NCBI GenBank assembly: GCA_030428255.1
Contig: JAUIBT010000017.1
Coordinates: 1 to 64,000, forward strand
Source of the DNA: Alphaproteobacteria bacterium
Lineage (GTDB): Bacteria; Pseudomonadota; Alphaproteobacteria; UBA7985; JAUIBT01
Direction of reading: 5' to 3'
Length of the DNA: 64,000 nucleotides
The position numbers and the translations under genes were made by a program. The notes beneath the pieces were generated by a model, which saw only the letters and a program-made list of their open reading frames with translations, did no database searches and was not told where the DNA came from. Below, one piece after another: positions 27,356 to 36,177 of this stretch (positions are counted from its first letter, which is position 1; every line of letters starts with the position of its first letter).

Positions 27356-28607
27356 CGACGACTGCTTTGCCTTTGGTGGCCGCCTTCTATCGCTCGATGA
27401 GGCGCAAGCCCAACTTGCTGAGCTGGTCGAGACCCTTGGCTTGAACCATGCGCAAGGGAGTGAGACGCTGCCTGTCGTTCAAGCAAGCGGCCGCAGCCTG
27501 GTCGAGCCCTTGCCTGCTGCGATGAATGTGCCGCCCTTTGCCAACTCGGCGGTGGACGGCTACGCGGTGGCTTGGTCTGACTTGAGCGGCAAAGCTGGCC
27601 AAGCAAAAGTCGTCGGGCGGGCGGCAGCGGGCCATCCCTTCACCGGACATCGAGCCGCTGGCCAAGCCGTGCATATTTTTACCGGCGCGCCCCTGCCAGA
27701 GTGCTGCGATACGGTCTTTATGCAAGAAGATGTGGAGCGCAGAGGCGATGTCGTGAGCCTGCCAGCGGGCCTAAAACGCGGGGCCAACACCCGCCAGGCG
27801 GGCGAGGATGTGGCGCAGGGCGAGACCGCTATTGCCGCTGGGCGTGCGCTCAGTCCAGCCGATATCGGCTTGGCCGCCAGCCTGGGCCTAACGCACCTGG
27901 ATGTGCTTCAGCGTCCCTCAGCCCTGCTGTTTTCCTCAGGCGACGAGGTCAGCGCACCCGGCGCGCGCCTTGCGCCTGGTCAGCTCTACGACGCCAACAC
28001 CAGCCTGCTAAGCGCCACCTTGGCACAGCAAGGCTGGCAGGTCGAAAGCGGTGGCATCCTGCCCGATGATCCCGGCGACCTGAACCAGGCCCTCAGCCAG
28101 GCAACAAACCAGCACCGCATCATCATCACCAGCGGCGGGGTCTCGACCGGCGAGGAAGACCACATGCGCAGGGTGATGGAGGAGCTTGGTACGCTGGCCC
28201 TTTGGCGCATCGCGATCAAGCCCGGCCGACCCGTCGCCCTGGGGCGCATTGGTCAAACGCTGGTGGTGGGGCTGCCCGGCAATCCGGTGGCGGCTTATGT
28301 CGGCTTTTTGGCCGTGCTGCGCCCCTTGTTCCACCTGCTGCAAGGCCGCCAGCCCCCGCCTCTGCCCCGTATCGCCGCCTGCGCCACCTTCAGCTATAAA
28401 AAGAAGACGGGCCGCCGCGAGTTTGTGCGCGCACGCTGTTGCCTGAATGGCGAGGCCCTGCCTCGGGTTGATAAATTTCACAAAGAGGGCGCTGGCATGC
28501 TGTCCGGCCTGGCCTGGGCCAATGGGCTGGTTATATTGGGCGAAGACGTCACACAAGTTCAGCCGGGCGACACCTTGGCTTTTACCCCCTTTGATCTCAT
28601 TCGCTAG
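27342..28607 (+). CDS. moeA: Molybdopterin molybdenumtransferase
   Basis: MoeA inserts molybdate into adenylylated molybdopterin. The 421-residue protein contains 'VPPFANSAVDGYAVAWSDL', 'RAAAGHPFTGHRAAGQAVHI', 'IFTGAPLPECCDTVFMQEDV', 'ITSGGVSTGEEDHMRRVMEE' and 'VVGLPGNPVAAYVGFLAVLR', all in the expected order. It overlaps mobB and is followed 12 bases later by moaD. Confidence 0.96.
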   Translation: MVQLSDDCFAFGGRLLSLDEAQAQLAELVETLGLNHAQGSETLPVVQASGRSLVEPLPAAMNVPPFANSAVDGYAVAWSDLSGKAGQAKVVGRAAAGHPFTGHRAAGQAVHIFTGAPLPECCDTVFMQEDVERRGDVVSLPAGLKRGANTRQAGEDVAQGETAIAAGRALSPADIGLAASLGLTHLDVLQRPSALLFSSGDEVSAPGARLAPGQLYDANTSLLSATLAQQGWQVESGGILPDDPGDLNQALSQATNQHRIIITSGGVSTGEEDHMRRVMEELGTLALWRIAIKPGRPVALGRIGQTLVVGLPGNPVAAYVGFLAVLRPLFHLLQGRQPPPLPRIAACATFSYKKKTGRREFVRARCCLNGEALPRVDKFHKEGAGMLSGLAWANGLVILGEDVTQVQPGDTLAFTPFDLIR

Positions 28608-28619
28608 AGGCATGCTGAC

Positions 28620-28868
28620 ATGATCACTTTGCTCTATTTTGCCTGGGTTCGCAGCGATATTGGCGTGGCGCAAGAGGCGCTGGAGACCAAGGCGGAGACG
28701 GTCGGCGAGCTGCTTGCTGAGCTGCAAGCGCGGTCGGATCAGCACGCCCACGCCTTGGCCGAACCCGCGCGGCTGCGCTTTGCCGTCAATCAGACCTTTG
28801 TTGAGCTCGGCAGTCCAGTGCGCGATGGCGATGAAGTGGCGATCTTCCCGCCCATGACCGGAGGCTGA
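28620..28868 (+). CDS. moaD: Molybdopterin synthase small subunit MoaD
   Basis: 82-residue ubiquitin-like sulfur carrier. The C-terminal 'VAIFPPMTGG' carries the Gly-Gly that is adenylylated and thiocarboxylated to donate sulfur to precursor Z. It sits between moeA and moaE, its partner subunit. Confidence 0.95.
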   Translation: MITLLYFAWVRSDIGVAQEALETKAETVGELLAELQARSDQHAHALAEPARLRFAVNQTFVELGSPVRDGDEVAIFPPMTGG

Positions 28869-28872
28869 GCCC

Positions 28873-29364
28873 GTGATCCGTGTACAAGCTGAAGATTTTG
28901 ATCTGGGCGCAGAACTGGCGGCCCTGCGTGAGGGACGGCGCGACATCGGCGCTCTGGCAAGCTTCGTCGGGCTGGTGCGTGAGATGGCCCCAGAAGGCAC
29001 GCAAGCAAGCGCACCGGACAGCTCTCACAACGGCTCTGGCGAGCAATCCATGACGCTGGAGCACTATCCAGGCATGACCGAAAAGATGCTGGCCGAGATC
29101 GAAGCTGAGGCCCAAGCCCGCTGGCCCCTGCAAGCCAGCTTGATCATTCATCGCTATGGCCGTCTGTTGCCGGGCGAGCAAATCGTGCTGGTGGCCTGCG
29201 CTTCGCCGCACCGCCATGCGGCCTTTGAGGCCTGCCAGTTTTTGATGGACTGGCTCAAGACCAAAGCGCCATTCTGGAAGCTGGAAGAGGTGGACGGCAA
29301 AGGCAACTGGGTCGACGCCCGCGAGAGCGACGAGGCCGCCGCGCGCCGCTGGCAAGGCGGTTAA
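28873..29364 (+). CDS. moaE: Molybdopterin synthase catalytic subunit MoaE
   Basis: 163 residues from GTG 28873, 4 bases after moaD. Family blocks are 'GALASFVGLVREMAPEG', 'MTLEHYPGMTEKMLAEI', 'IIHRYGRLLPGEQIVLVACA', 'HRHAAFEACQFLMDWLK' and the catalytic Lys region 'TKAPFWKLEEVDGKGNW'. With MoaD it forms the heterotetramer that makes molybdopterin. moaA and moaC are not in this window. Confidence 0.95.
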   Translation: MIRVQAEDFDLGAELAALREGRRDIGALASFVGLVREMAPEGTQASAPDSSHNGSGEQSMTLEHYPGMTEKMLAEIEAEAQARWPLQASLIIHRYGRLLPGEQIVLVACASPHRHAAFEACQFLMDWLKTKAPFWKLEEVDGKGNWVDARESDEAAARRWQGG

Positions 29365-29368
29365 CCCA

Positions 29369-29935
29369 TTAATCCAGCGCGTAGGGCGCGAACTGCGGAT
29401 CAATGGCAGTGCCCGCCAAGTGGTTGACCGAGTTCGAATAGGTCTTGCAAGCCATCGCCATGACAATTCCCAACACTTGTGTTTCGCCGTAACCGGCGGC
29501 AAGAAAGCGATCCACGGCCTGCTTGCCCGGATTACCGCGCGCGCTCACCATGGCCTGCGTAAAGCTCGCCACCGCGTTGAGTTTGGCATCCGGCAACACC
29601 TCGCCAGCGCGCAAGGCCGCCAGGCAGTCGGCGGGTACGCCAGACTTCTTGTCAGCAATCATGGAGTGCGCTGCCATGCAGTACCGGCAGCCGTTGAGGC
29701 GACTGATGGTGAGGAAGACCGTTTCCTGCTCTGCGGGCGTGAAGCCAGCCGTGCTGCGAAAGGCATCATAACTCGCCAAGTAGCCTTCAAGAACGCCCGG
29801 CAAATTGGCCATGTAGGTGTACATATTGGGCACAAAGCCCAAGCGTGCCTGGGTTGCGGCCAGCAACTCGTGAACTCGGCCGGTGGCCGTTTCAACGGTC
29901 GTTGGCACCATGGTCATTAGTGGTTCTCGGGACAC
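29369..29935 (-). CDS. AhpD-like / carboxymuconolactone decarboxylase family protein
   Basis: 188 residues. The AhpD signature is 'GCRYCMAAHSMIADK' (Cys-x-x-Cys and His), in an alpha-helical CMD-like domain. It is probably a peroxidase or thiol-disulfide protein. GTG 29935 is chosen: AGGAG at 29942-29946 on the minus strand lies 6 bases upstream. An ATG at 29917 is possible, and a TTG at 29971 lies inside a tandem repeat array and is unlikely. It converges on moaE with only 4 bases between stops. Confidence 0.85.
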   Translation of the reverse strand: MSREPLMTMVPTTVETATGRVHELLAATQARLGFVPNMYTYMANLPGVLEGYLASYDAFRSTAGFTPAEQETVFLTISRLNGCRYCMAAHSMIADKKSGVPADCLAALRAGEVLPDAKLNAVASFTQAMVSARGNPGKQAVDRFLAAGYGETQVLGIVMAMACKTYSNSVNHLAGTAIDPQFAPYALD

Positions 29936-29965
29936 GGGAAACTCCTGTTTCTTTGCTGCTCTTTC

Positions 29966-30035
29966 AGCCAACCCTAGGCAGCCAACCCTAGGCAGCCAAC
30001 CCTAGGCAGCCAACCCTAGGCAGCCCACCCTAGCG
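29966..30035. repeat. 14-bp tandem repeat, four perfect copies plus one degenerate
   Basis: The unit AGCCAACCCTAGGC is repeated head to tail at 29966-29979, 29980-29993, 29994-30007 and 30008-30021, followed by the altered AGCCCACCCTAGCG. Each unit holds the palindrome CCTAGG. The array lies just upstream of the AhpD-like gene start and may vary in copy number by slippage. Confidence 0.85.
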
Positions 30036-30123
30036 AACCTGGTCAGCGCCCACTACCGCCAACAGCTCGCGGCGGTTCAAGAACCAGTGACGAGACCGCA
30101 CCGGGATTGAGGGTGTGGTGAAT

Positions 30124-30157
30124 TAAAAACCCCCCAGCCAGAATTTGGCCAGGGGGC
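30124..30157 (-). terminator. Rho-independent terminator of the BMP transporter operon
   Basis: Read on the minus strand, a C-rich arm (CCCCCTGGCCA) pairs with TGGCTGGGGG across a short AATTC loop and is followed by TTTTT. It lies about 35 bases after the stop of the substrate-binding protein gene. Confidence 0.85.
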
Positions 30158-30192
30158 GGGTCTTGACGTTGGAGCGCTGGCCCCAGGCCACC

Positions 30193-31299
30193 TTACTGCG
30201 GAATGTTACCGGTCACGCCTTCAACATAGAAGTTCATGGTTACCAGGGTCAGATCGCTCAGGTGTGCTGCGCCATCGGCACAATCCTTGACCAGCTCACC
30301 CGCTTGGTTGTTGATCGGGCAAGGCAGAGCATGGCGCTCGCCACTTGCCAGCGATGCTTCCAGAGCCTTGGCTTCAGCCATCAGGTCGTCGGGCATGTTG
30401 CCGTAAGAGGCCAACTGCACCATGCCTTGCTCGCCGCCCATGCCGTCTTTGGTCAGGCCCCACCAGGTGTCGCCAGAGCTCCAAGTGCCGTCAACAACAG
30501 CCTTCACGCGGTCAACATAGTAGGTATCCCAGTTGTCCACGATCGACACCAGGTGGGCGTTGGGACCAAAACGAGACATGTCAGACGCTTGACCAAAGGC
30601 CTTAACACCGCGCGCTTCAGCAACCTGCATGGCTGCCGGCGAGTCGGTGTGCTGAACAATGATGTCCGCGCCGTTGTCGATCAGGGTCTGCGCAGCCGCT
30701 GCTTCCTTGGCAGGATCAAACCAGCTAAAGGCCCAGATGATTTCTACTTCGGCATCGGGGTTGTGCTTCTTTAACTCTGTGGTGAAGGCGTTAATGCCAC
30801 GAATCACCTCAGGGATGGGGAAGGAGCCAATGTAGCCAATTTTGTTGGTCTTGGTCATCTTGGCAGCGATCAGGCCCTGAACCACGCGGCCTTCATAGAA
30901 GCGCGCAGAGAAGGTCGAGACATTGTCGGTCTCGCGCTTGAAGCCAGTCGCGTGCTCGAACTTCACGTTGGGGTAGTTGGCTGCGACCTGGTTTGTGGGG
31001 TCCATGTAGCCAAAAGAGGTGGTGAAGATGATGTCTTGACCCGCTTCGGCCATATCGGTGATGGCGTCAACCGCCGCAGCGCCTTCTTCCACGTTCTCTT
31101 TATAGGTTGTCACCACGCCGTCGCCCAGGGCTTCTTCAATCGCCAAGCGGCCTTGGTCGTGGCGGTAGGTCCAGCCCAAATCGCCGATGGGACCAACGTA
31201 GATAAAGCCAACTTTAACCGGCTCAGCTTGCGCGCTGAAAGCACCTGCGGTCAGCGCCGCTGCCACCAGACCGGTGGCAAAAGTCTTGCTAAGTTTCAT
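30193..31299 (-). CDS. BMP-family ABC transporter substrate-binding protein (nucleoside-type)
   Basis: 368 residues from ATG 31299 (a GAGGAAA ribosome site lies just before). The signal peptide is residues about 1-25, ending 'AGAFSAQA'. The mature BMP domain starts 'EPVKVGFIYVGPIGDLGWTY' and includes 'IIFTTSFGYMDPTNQVAANY' and 'DNGADIIVQHTDSPAAMQVA'. There is no lipobox Cys, so it is a soluble periplasmic binder. The BMP family binds purine and other nucleosides. It is the last gene of the four-gene transporter operon and has the terminator after it. Confidence 0.92.
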   Translation of the reverse strand: MKLSKTFATGLVAAALTAGAFSAQAEPVKVGFIYVGPIGDLGWTYRHDQGRLAIEEALGDGVVTTYKENVEEGAAAVDAITDMAEAGQDIIFTTSFGYMDPTNQVAANYPNVKFEHATGFKRETDNVSTFSARFYEGRVVQGLIAAKMTKTNKIGYIGSFPIPEVIRGINAFTTELKKHNPDAEVEIIWAFSWFDPAKEAAAAQTLIDNGADIIVQHTDSPAAMQVAEARGVKAFGQASDMSRFGPNAHLVSIVDNWDTYYVDRVKAVVDGTWSSGDTWWGLTKDGMGGEQGMVQLASYGNMPDDLMAEAKALEASLASGERHALPCPINNQAGELVKDCADGAAHLSDLTLVTMNFYVEGVTGNIPQ

Positions 31300-31366
31300 A
31301 GTTTCCTCGTTTTTGCTTTGGTTTGTTTTGGTTGGTTGACCGCCCAAACCTGACCGCCAGGCCAGA

Positions 31367-32380
31367 TCAGGACGAAGGTGAAAAGGGTTCGGCCAAGCTG
31401 CCGGGTTGGTTGGCGCGGATCATTGCCGAATTGCGAGAGATGATGACGAGCACCAAGACCGGCACTAAATAGGGCAAGCTGGGCAAGATGAATTGCACGC
31501 CCCAAGACGGCATCCAGCCCATCGTTTGTAACCGCAGTTCCAAGGAAAAGGCCAGTCCAAACAGCAGCGCACCCAACACCACGCGCAGGGGACGCCACGT
31601 GCTGAACAAGATCAGCGCCAGCGCCAGCCAGCCCGCACCGGCGGTCATGCCCTCGCGCCAAGTCGGAGCTTCAAGCTGCACCAACGAGATATAAGCGCCA
31701 GCAATCCCCGCCATGAAGCCACCAAACAGAATGGTGCCAACGCGGATCAAGCGCACAGGATAGCCGATGGCGTGCGCCGCGTGATGGTTCTCGCCCGCCG
31801 CGCGAACCAGCATACCCAAGCGCGTGCGGCTGAGGAAATAGAGGCTGGCGACCGCCGCCGCAAAAGACAGATAGGTCAAAAGGTCGGTGCCCAAAAGACG
31901 CCCAATAACCGGCAAGTCGACCCAAGCATCGGGCAGAATGTTCGCCACCGATTCAACGCGCATATCCTTTGCGTCAGGTCCAAAGCCGTTGGTCAGGGTC
32001 AGCCCCAAAATGGTCAGACCCAAGCCAGTAGCGACATGGTTGGCGTTGAAGACCTGGGTCATAAGAGCAAAGAGAGAGGCCAAGGCGGCCCCGGCAACGC
32101 CTGCCAGCAAGAAGGCCGCGATATAGCCAGGAATGGTCAAAGAGCCCTCAAATTGAAGGCAGGTCACGCCATCGAAGCCCATCAGTTTACAGCTTGCAGT
32201 ATCCAAGTAGGAGCCAGCGACGTAGCCCACCATGGCACCAACGATCATCATGCCCTCAACGCCCAGGTTCAAGACCCCGGATTTTTCGACGATCAGCACG
32301 CCAATCGCGGCGATCAGCAGAGGTGTGGCATAGTTCAGCACTGTTACCAGCAGCGCCAGCCAATAAGTCAGATCAACCAT
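31367..32380 (-). CDS. ABC transporter permease (BMP/nucleoside-type, second permease)
   Basis: 337 residues, a branched-chain-like (BPD_transp_2) permease with about eight to ten hydrophobic segments and the motif 'NLGVEGMMIVGAMVGYVAGS' near residue 35. It is the NupQ-like partner of the permease encoded just upstream, with an 8-base overlap. Both should form the membrane channel for the BMP-bound nucleoside. Confidence 0.9.
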   Translation of the reverse strand: MVDLTYWLALLVTVLNYATPLLIAAIGVLIVEKSGVLNLGVEGMMIVGAMVGYVAGSYLDTASCKLMGFDGVTCLQFEGSLTIPGYIAAFLLAGVAGAALASLFALMTQVFNANHVATGLGLTILGLTLTNGFGPDAKDMRVESVANILPDAWVDLPVIGRLLGTDLLTYLSFAAAVASLYFLSRTRLGMLVRAAGENHHAAHAIGYPVRLIRVGTILFGGFMAGIAGAYISLVQLEAPTWREGMTAGAGWLALALILFSTWRPLRVVLGALLFGLAFSLELRLQTMGWMPSWGVQFILPSLPYLVPVLVLVIISRNSAMIRANQPGSLAEPFSPSS

Positions 32381-33536
32381 GAGATGCGGCCTCCTTTTTC
32401 CAGATCAAGCGCCGTTGCGATAGCGCCGCTGTCGCCAAGGCGCAGAACAGCGCAATGGCCTCAATGAAGCCAGCCACACTGTCATCGGCGCGCAGCTCTG
32501 GCTGAGAGGCAACCCAGGAGGCGCCCGAATTGATGTAGGCAATGGCGAAGGCCGCGGCCAAGATCCCGACCGGGTGCAAGCGCCCCAAAAAGGCAATGAC
32601 AATCGCAGCAAAGCCCAGGTTCGACAAAAAGGCTCCGCCGACGGTCAAACTGAAGCTCTCAGCCATCAAGAATACCGCCCCGGTCAAGCCTGCAAGGCCG
32701 CCAGAAATCATAAAGGACAGCCAGATCGTCACCGCCGAGGAGAAGCCCGCAAAGCGCTCGGCCTTGGCCGAGGACTGCGCCACGCGCAGCCGGAAGCCGA
32801 TCAAGGTAAACAGCAAAATGGCAGCAACGACGAAGTAGGCCCCGCCCAAGACCAACAAGCCCGAGTGAATTTTCGTGCCAATCGAAGCCCCTGAACTGGC
32901 CGAAGTGCCAAAGACCAGCGGTCCAAAGCGCAACACACTCGGCAGCTTTTCCGACTGAGCTGGCGAATAAGGAATACAGCCGACCTGATTGCCCGCTGCA
33001 TCCAAAGCAGGCGCGCAGCCCTGCAAGGGGCTTTGCACCAGGTAGGTCAACAGATTGGTGGCGACATAGACCAACATGAGGCTGACCAGCAGCTCGTTGG
33101 TGTTCAGATGCGCGCGTAGGGCCGCAGGTATCGCCGCCCACACCATGCCGCCCAGGACACCGCCCAACAGCAAGAAGGGCATGACCGCGACCGTGACCGG
33201 TGCGCCCAGCACCAACCACGTCAGATAGGCCCCGATTGCTCCAGCCGCGAACTGGCCCTCAGCGCCGATGTTCCACACCCCGGCTTTGTAGCCGACCGAA
33301 AGCCCCAGGGCGATGACCGCCAGATAAAAGCCTTCCGACAGCGCCTTGCCCCACTGCACCGCGGGCGTGCCGCCTTGCATGGTGTAGGTCAACAGCTCCC
33401 ACAGCGTGCGCACAGGTTTGTCGGTCAAAAAGGCCAGCAATATTGCCGAGATCACCACGGTAGCCACCGTTGCCACCAGAACGGACAGCAAAGCGCCACT
33501 CCAGTGGCCACCCTTTGCGGGGAGTAAGCGGATCAT
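32373..33536 (-). CDS. ABC transporter permease (BMP/nucleoside-type, first permease)
   Basis: 387 residues with multiple membrane segments and the BPD_transp_2 signature 'WNIGAEGQFAAGAIGAYLTW' around residue 90. A hydrophilic insertion at about 165-215 has two Cys ('LQGCAPALDAAGNQVGCIPY') that could form a periplasmic disulfide. Upstream it overlaps the ATPase stop by 4 bases; downstream it overlaps the second permease. Confidence 0.9.
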   Translation of the reverse strand: MIRLLPAKGGHWSGALLSVLVATVATVVISAILLAFLTDKPVRTLWELLTYTMQGGTPAVQWGKALSEGFYLAVIALGLSVGYKAGVWNIGAEGQFAAGAIGAYLTWLVLGAPVTVAVMPFLLLGGVLGGMVWAAIPAALRAHLNTNELLVSLMLVYVATNLLTYLVQSPLQGCAPALDAAGNQVGCIPYSPAQSEKLPSVLRFGPLVFGTSASSGASIGTKIHSGLLVLGGAYFVVAAILLFTLIGFRLRVAQSSAKAERFAGFSSAVTIWLSFMISGGLAGLTGAVFLMAESFSLTVGGAFLSNLGFAAIVIAFLGRLHPVGILAAAFAIAYINSGASWVASQPELRADDSVAGFIEAIALFCALATAALSQRRLIWKKEAASHG

Positions 33537-35044
33537 GCCAAGGCCTCCTGGGTATCGTGGCTACCTGTCATAACCAGGCCAATGCTTTCGGGCGTCCAGT
33601 CGTCGCGCGGTCTTGCGGTGCTCAGTTCACCGTCATGCAGCACCGCGATGGAATCACTGATGTCGAACAGCTCGTCCAGATCTTGGCTGATCACCAACAA
33701 GGCCGCGCCTGTGGTCGCCAATTCGAGCATGGCGCGGCGGATGTGCTCGGCAGCCCCCATATCAACGCCCCAAGTGGGCTGGTTGACCACCAGCAAGCGC
33801 GGGGTCTTCAACAGCTCGCGGCCCATGACAAATTTCTGCAAATTGCCGCCTGACAGCGCGCCTGCGACCGCGCCCAAGCCGGGGTGGCGCACATCAAAAT
33901 CCTTGCTGATCTTAGCGGCTTCCTCGCGCAGTGTGCCCCAGGAAATCAGGCCGCGTTTTTGCAGGCGCTCTTCGTGCAGCCCGGTCAACAGCACATTCTC
34001 GACCAAACTCATCGAGACCACCGCCGCATGCCCCAGGCGCTCTTCTGGCACAAAGGCCGCGCGCAGGCTTCTGCGTTGGTTGGGCCCCAGCGGTCCCATG
34101 TCCTGGCTTTGGCCCTGCTCGTCATAAAGTTGCATGCCTTGCGACAGAACTTCACCGGACAGCACGGCGAATAAATCGTCTTGGCCGTTGCCCGCAACGC
34201 CCGCAACGCCAACAATTTCGCCAGCGCGCAAGGTCAGCTCGTCGATGCGGATACCTTCGGCTTCAAAGTTCTTGATGCTCAGCACAGGGGCGCCTTGGCT
34301 GCCATCGCCAGCGGCCTTGCGGGTCACGCCTTGCACGCGGTGGCCGATCATGCGCTCGGCCAGGCTTTGCGGCGTTTCTTCTCTTGGATCGCACTGACCG
34401 ACCATCTTACCGCCGCGCAAAATCGTCGCCGTCGAACAGAGGTCGCGCACCTCGTTGAGCTTGTGGGAGATGAAGATAATTCCGCGACCTTCTTCGGTCA
34501 TAGCGCGCAAAGAGTGGAACAGATCGTTGGCCTCTTGCGGGGTCAATACCGAGGTCGGCTCGTCCAAAACCAACAGCGCGGGATCGGCCATCATGGCGCG
34601 AACAATCTCGATGCGCTGCTTTTCGCCTGCTGACAGCGTGAAGACCCGGGCGCGTGGGTGAATCGACAGCTTATAGGTCGCTGCGGTCGCCAACACCTTT
34701 TGCTCAAATTCAGGCGAGGCGGTTTGGCCCGGCAGGCCCAGCGCGATGTTTTCCAGCACGCTCATGCCTTCAAACAGAGCGAAGTGCTGGTGCACCATCG
34801 CAATGCCCAGAGCCTTGGCGGCCTGCGGATTGTGGATGTGTTGCTCCTGCCCGCGCCAGAAAACCTGCCCTTCGTCGGGCTTGACCAAGCCGGTCAGCAC
34901 CTTCATCAGGGTGGATTTTCCCGCCCCGTTTTCACCTAGCAGGGCGTGAATTTCGCCCGGCATTACTTTCAGACTCACATCGTCGTTGGCCAACAAGGCC
35001 CCATAACGCTTGGTGATGTGAGCCAATTCCAGCAAAGCTGTCAT
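33533..35044 (-). CDS. ABC transporter ATPase with two nucleotide-binding domains (BMP/nucleoside-type)
   Basis: 503 residues with tandem ABC domains, as in sugar and nucleoside importers. Domain 1 has Walker A 'LLGENGAGKSTLMKVLTGL', signature 'LSAGEKQRIEIVRAMM' and Walker B 'ALLVLDEPTSVLTPQEA'. Domain 2 has signature 'ALSGGNLQKFVMGRELL' and a degenerate Walker B 'RLLVVNQPTWGVDMGAA' with Asn-Gln in place of Asp-Glu. Its P-loop ('VGVAGVAGNGQDDLFAVLSG') lacks the Lys, so only the first site should hydrolyse ATP. This asymmetry is known in this subfamily. It is the first gene of the operon. Confidence 0.93.
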   Translation of the reverse strand: MTALLELAHITKRYGALLANDDVSLKVMPGEIHALLGENGAGKSTLMKVLTGLVKPDEGQVFWRGQEQHIHNPQAAKALGIAMVHQHFALFEGMSVLENIALGLPGQTASPEFEQKVLATAATYKLSIHPRARVFTLSAGEKQRIEIVRAMMADPALLVLDEPTSVLTPQEANDLFHSLRAMTEEGRGIIFISHKLNEVRDLCSTATILRGGKMVGQCDPREETPQSLAERMIGHRVQGVTRKAAGDGSQGAPVLSIKNFEAEGIRIDELTLRAGEIVGVAGVAGNGQDDLFAVLSGEVLSQGMQLYDEQGQSQDMGPLGPNQRRSLRAAFVPEERLGHAAVVSMSLVENVLLTGLHEERLQKRGLISWGTLREEAAKISKDFDVRHPGLGAVAGALSGGNLQKFVMGRELLKTPRLLVVNQPTWGVDMGAAEHIRRAMLELATTGAALLVISQDLDELFDISDSIAVLHDGELSTARPRDDWTPESIGLVMTGSHDTQEALA

Positions 35045-35085
35045 GCCCTAGCCCTTATCGTTTTTCCATACCGTTAGCGGGCTTT

Positions 35086-35144
35086 GGTATCGGGAGCAAG
35101 GCTGGACTTGACAAATAGTCGCGCACATTCCGCCAGTTGGAATG
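35086..35144. promoter_or_regulatory. Candidate promoter for the BMP operon with palindrome CATTCC-N7-GGAATG
   Basis: On the minus strand TTGTCA (35109-35114) and GATACC (35086-35091) are separated by 17 bases, a plausible sigma70 promoter about 45 bp from the ATPase start. Just upstream is the inverted repeat CATTCC (35126-35131) / GGAATG (35139-35144). A TTGACA on the plus strand overlaps the same spot, so control of fghA is also possible. Confidence 0.4.
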
Positions 35145-35312
35145 CAATCATCTTTCAGCGCCGCCGGTCAGGAAGCATTTATATTGCCTCTTTGCTGGTC
35201 CCAGCGCCCGTTTTGCGCTGGTATTTGCTGGCCAAAGTGCTAGAGAGCCACCAGCCCATAGGCGGGCTTTGCCTCACCGCCTCGCGTTCAAAGAAAACCA
35301 TAGGATCCCTTC

Positions 35313-36149
35313 ATGAGCCTGACCCTTGTTGCTTCGAATCGTGCCTTCGGTGGAACCCAATTCGTCTACCGCCACGCCTCCAGCGCCACCAGCACGGACA
35401 TGCAGTTCGCAACCTACCTGCCGCCGCAGGCCGAGCATGGCCCCTGCCCCGCACTGATTTTCTTGTCCGGCCTCACCTGCAGCGAGGAGAACGCCACCGT
35501 CAAGGCGGGGTACCAGCGCGTTGCAGCAGAGCTGGGCATGATCGTAATCGCCCCCGACACCTCGCCGCGCGGGGAGGATGTGGCCAACGACGAGCGCTAT
35601 TTCTTAGGCCAAGCTGCCAGTTTCTATCTCGACGCAACCCAGAAACCCTGGGCGACACATTTCCAGATGGAGCGCTACATCACGCAGGATCTGTATGATT
35701 TGGTGCTGGAAAAACTGCCCGTGCAGGCGGACAAGATCGGGATCACCGGCCACTCTATGGGCGGGCATGGCGCACTGACACTGGCCATGCGCCATCCCGA
35801 GCTCTTCGCTTCCCTGTCGGCCTTTGCCCCCGTCGTGGCTCCCAGCCAGGTCGAATGGGGACAGGTGGCCTTCAGCGCCTATTTGGGCGACGATCAAGCC
35901 GCCTGGGCCGAGCACGACGCCTGCGCCTTGGTGCAAAGCCGTGGCTGGAAGGCAGACATGTTGATCGACCAAGGCGACGCCGATGCCTTTCTAGAGACCA
36001 ACTTGCGCACACCGCTGTTTGAAGCAGCGTGTCAGGCGGCAGGTCAGGCAGCAACGATCCGCTATCAGCCGGGCTACGATCACTCTTACTATTTTGTAGC
36101 CAGCTTTATTGAAGAGCACATGCGCTGGCACGCCGCGCGGCTAGGATAG
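35313..36149 (+). CDS. fghA: S-formylglutathione hydrolase
   Basis: 278 residues. Esterase D/FrmB family, which hydrolyses S-formylglutathione in glutathione-dependent formaldehyde detoxification. Motifs are 'LIFLSGLTCSEENATVKAG', the nucleophile elbow 'GITGHSMGGHGALTLAMRH' (Ser), the acid region 'DQGDADAFLE' and the catalytic His in 'PGYDHSYYFVASFIEEH'. The usual partner, class III alcohol dehydrogenase, is not adjacent. Confidence 0.94.
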   Translation: MSLTLVASNRAFGGTQFVYRHASSATSTDMQFATYLPPQAEHGPCPALIFLSGLTCSEENATVKAGYQRVAAELGMIVIAPDTSPRGEDVANDERYFLGQAASFYLDATQKPWATHFQMERYITQDLYDLVLEKLPVQADKIGITGHSMGGHGALTLAMRHPELFASLSAFAPVVAPSQVEWGQVAFSAYLGDDQAAWAEHDACALVQSRGWKADMLIDQGDADAFLETNLRTPLFEAACQAAGQAATIRYQPGYDHSYYFVASFIEEHMRWHAARLG

Positions 36150-36177
36150 GGCTGCCGCAAGGCTGTGCCCGCCAGCA

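Noticed and set aside
28008-29000. 330-codon minus-strand open frame
   Set aside because: Antisense to moeA, moaD and moaE, which are clearly real.
29917-29971. Alternative starts of the AhpD-like gene (TTG 29971, ATG 29917)
   Set aside because: GTG 29935 has an AGGAG site at ideal spacing; TTG 29971 lies in the tandem repeat and ATG 29917 lacks a clear site.
29966-30035. CRISPR array
   Set aside because: The 14-bp units are contiguous without spacers and no cas genes are present.
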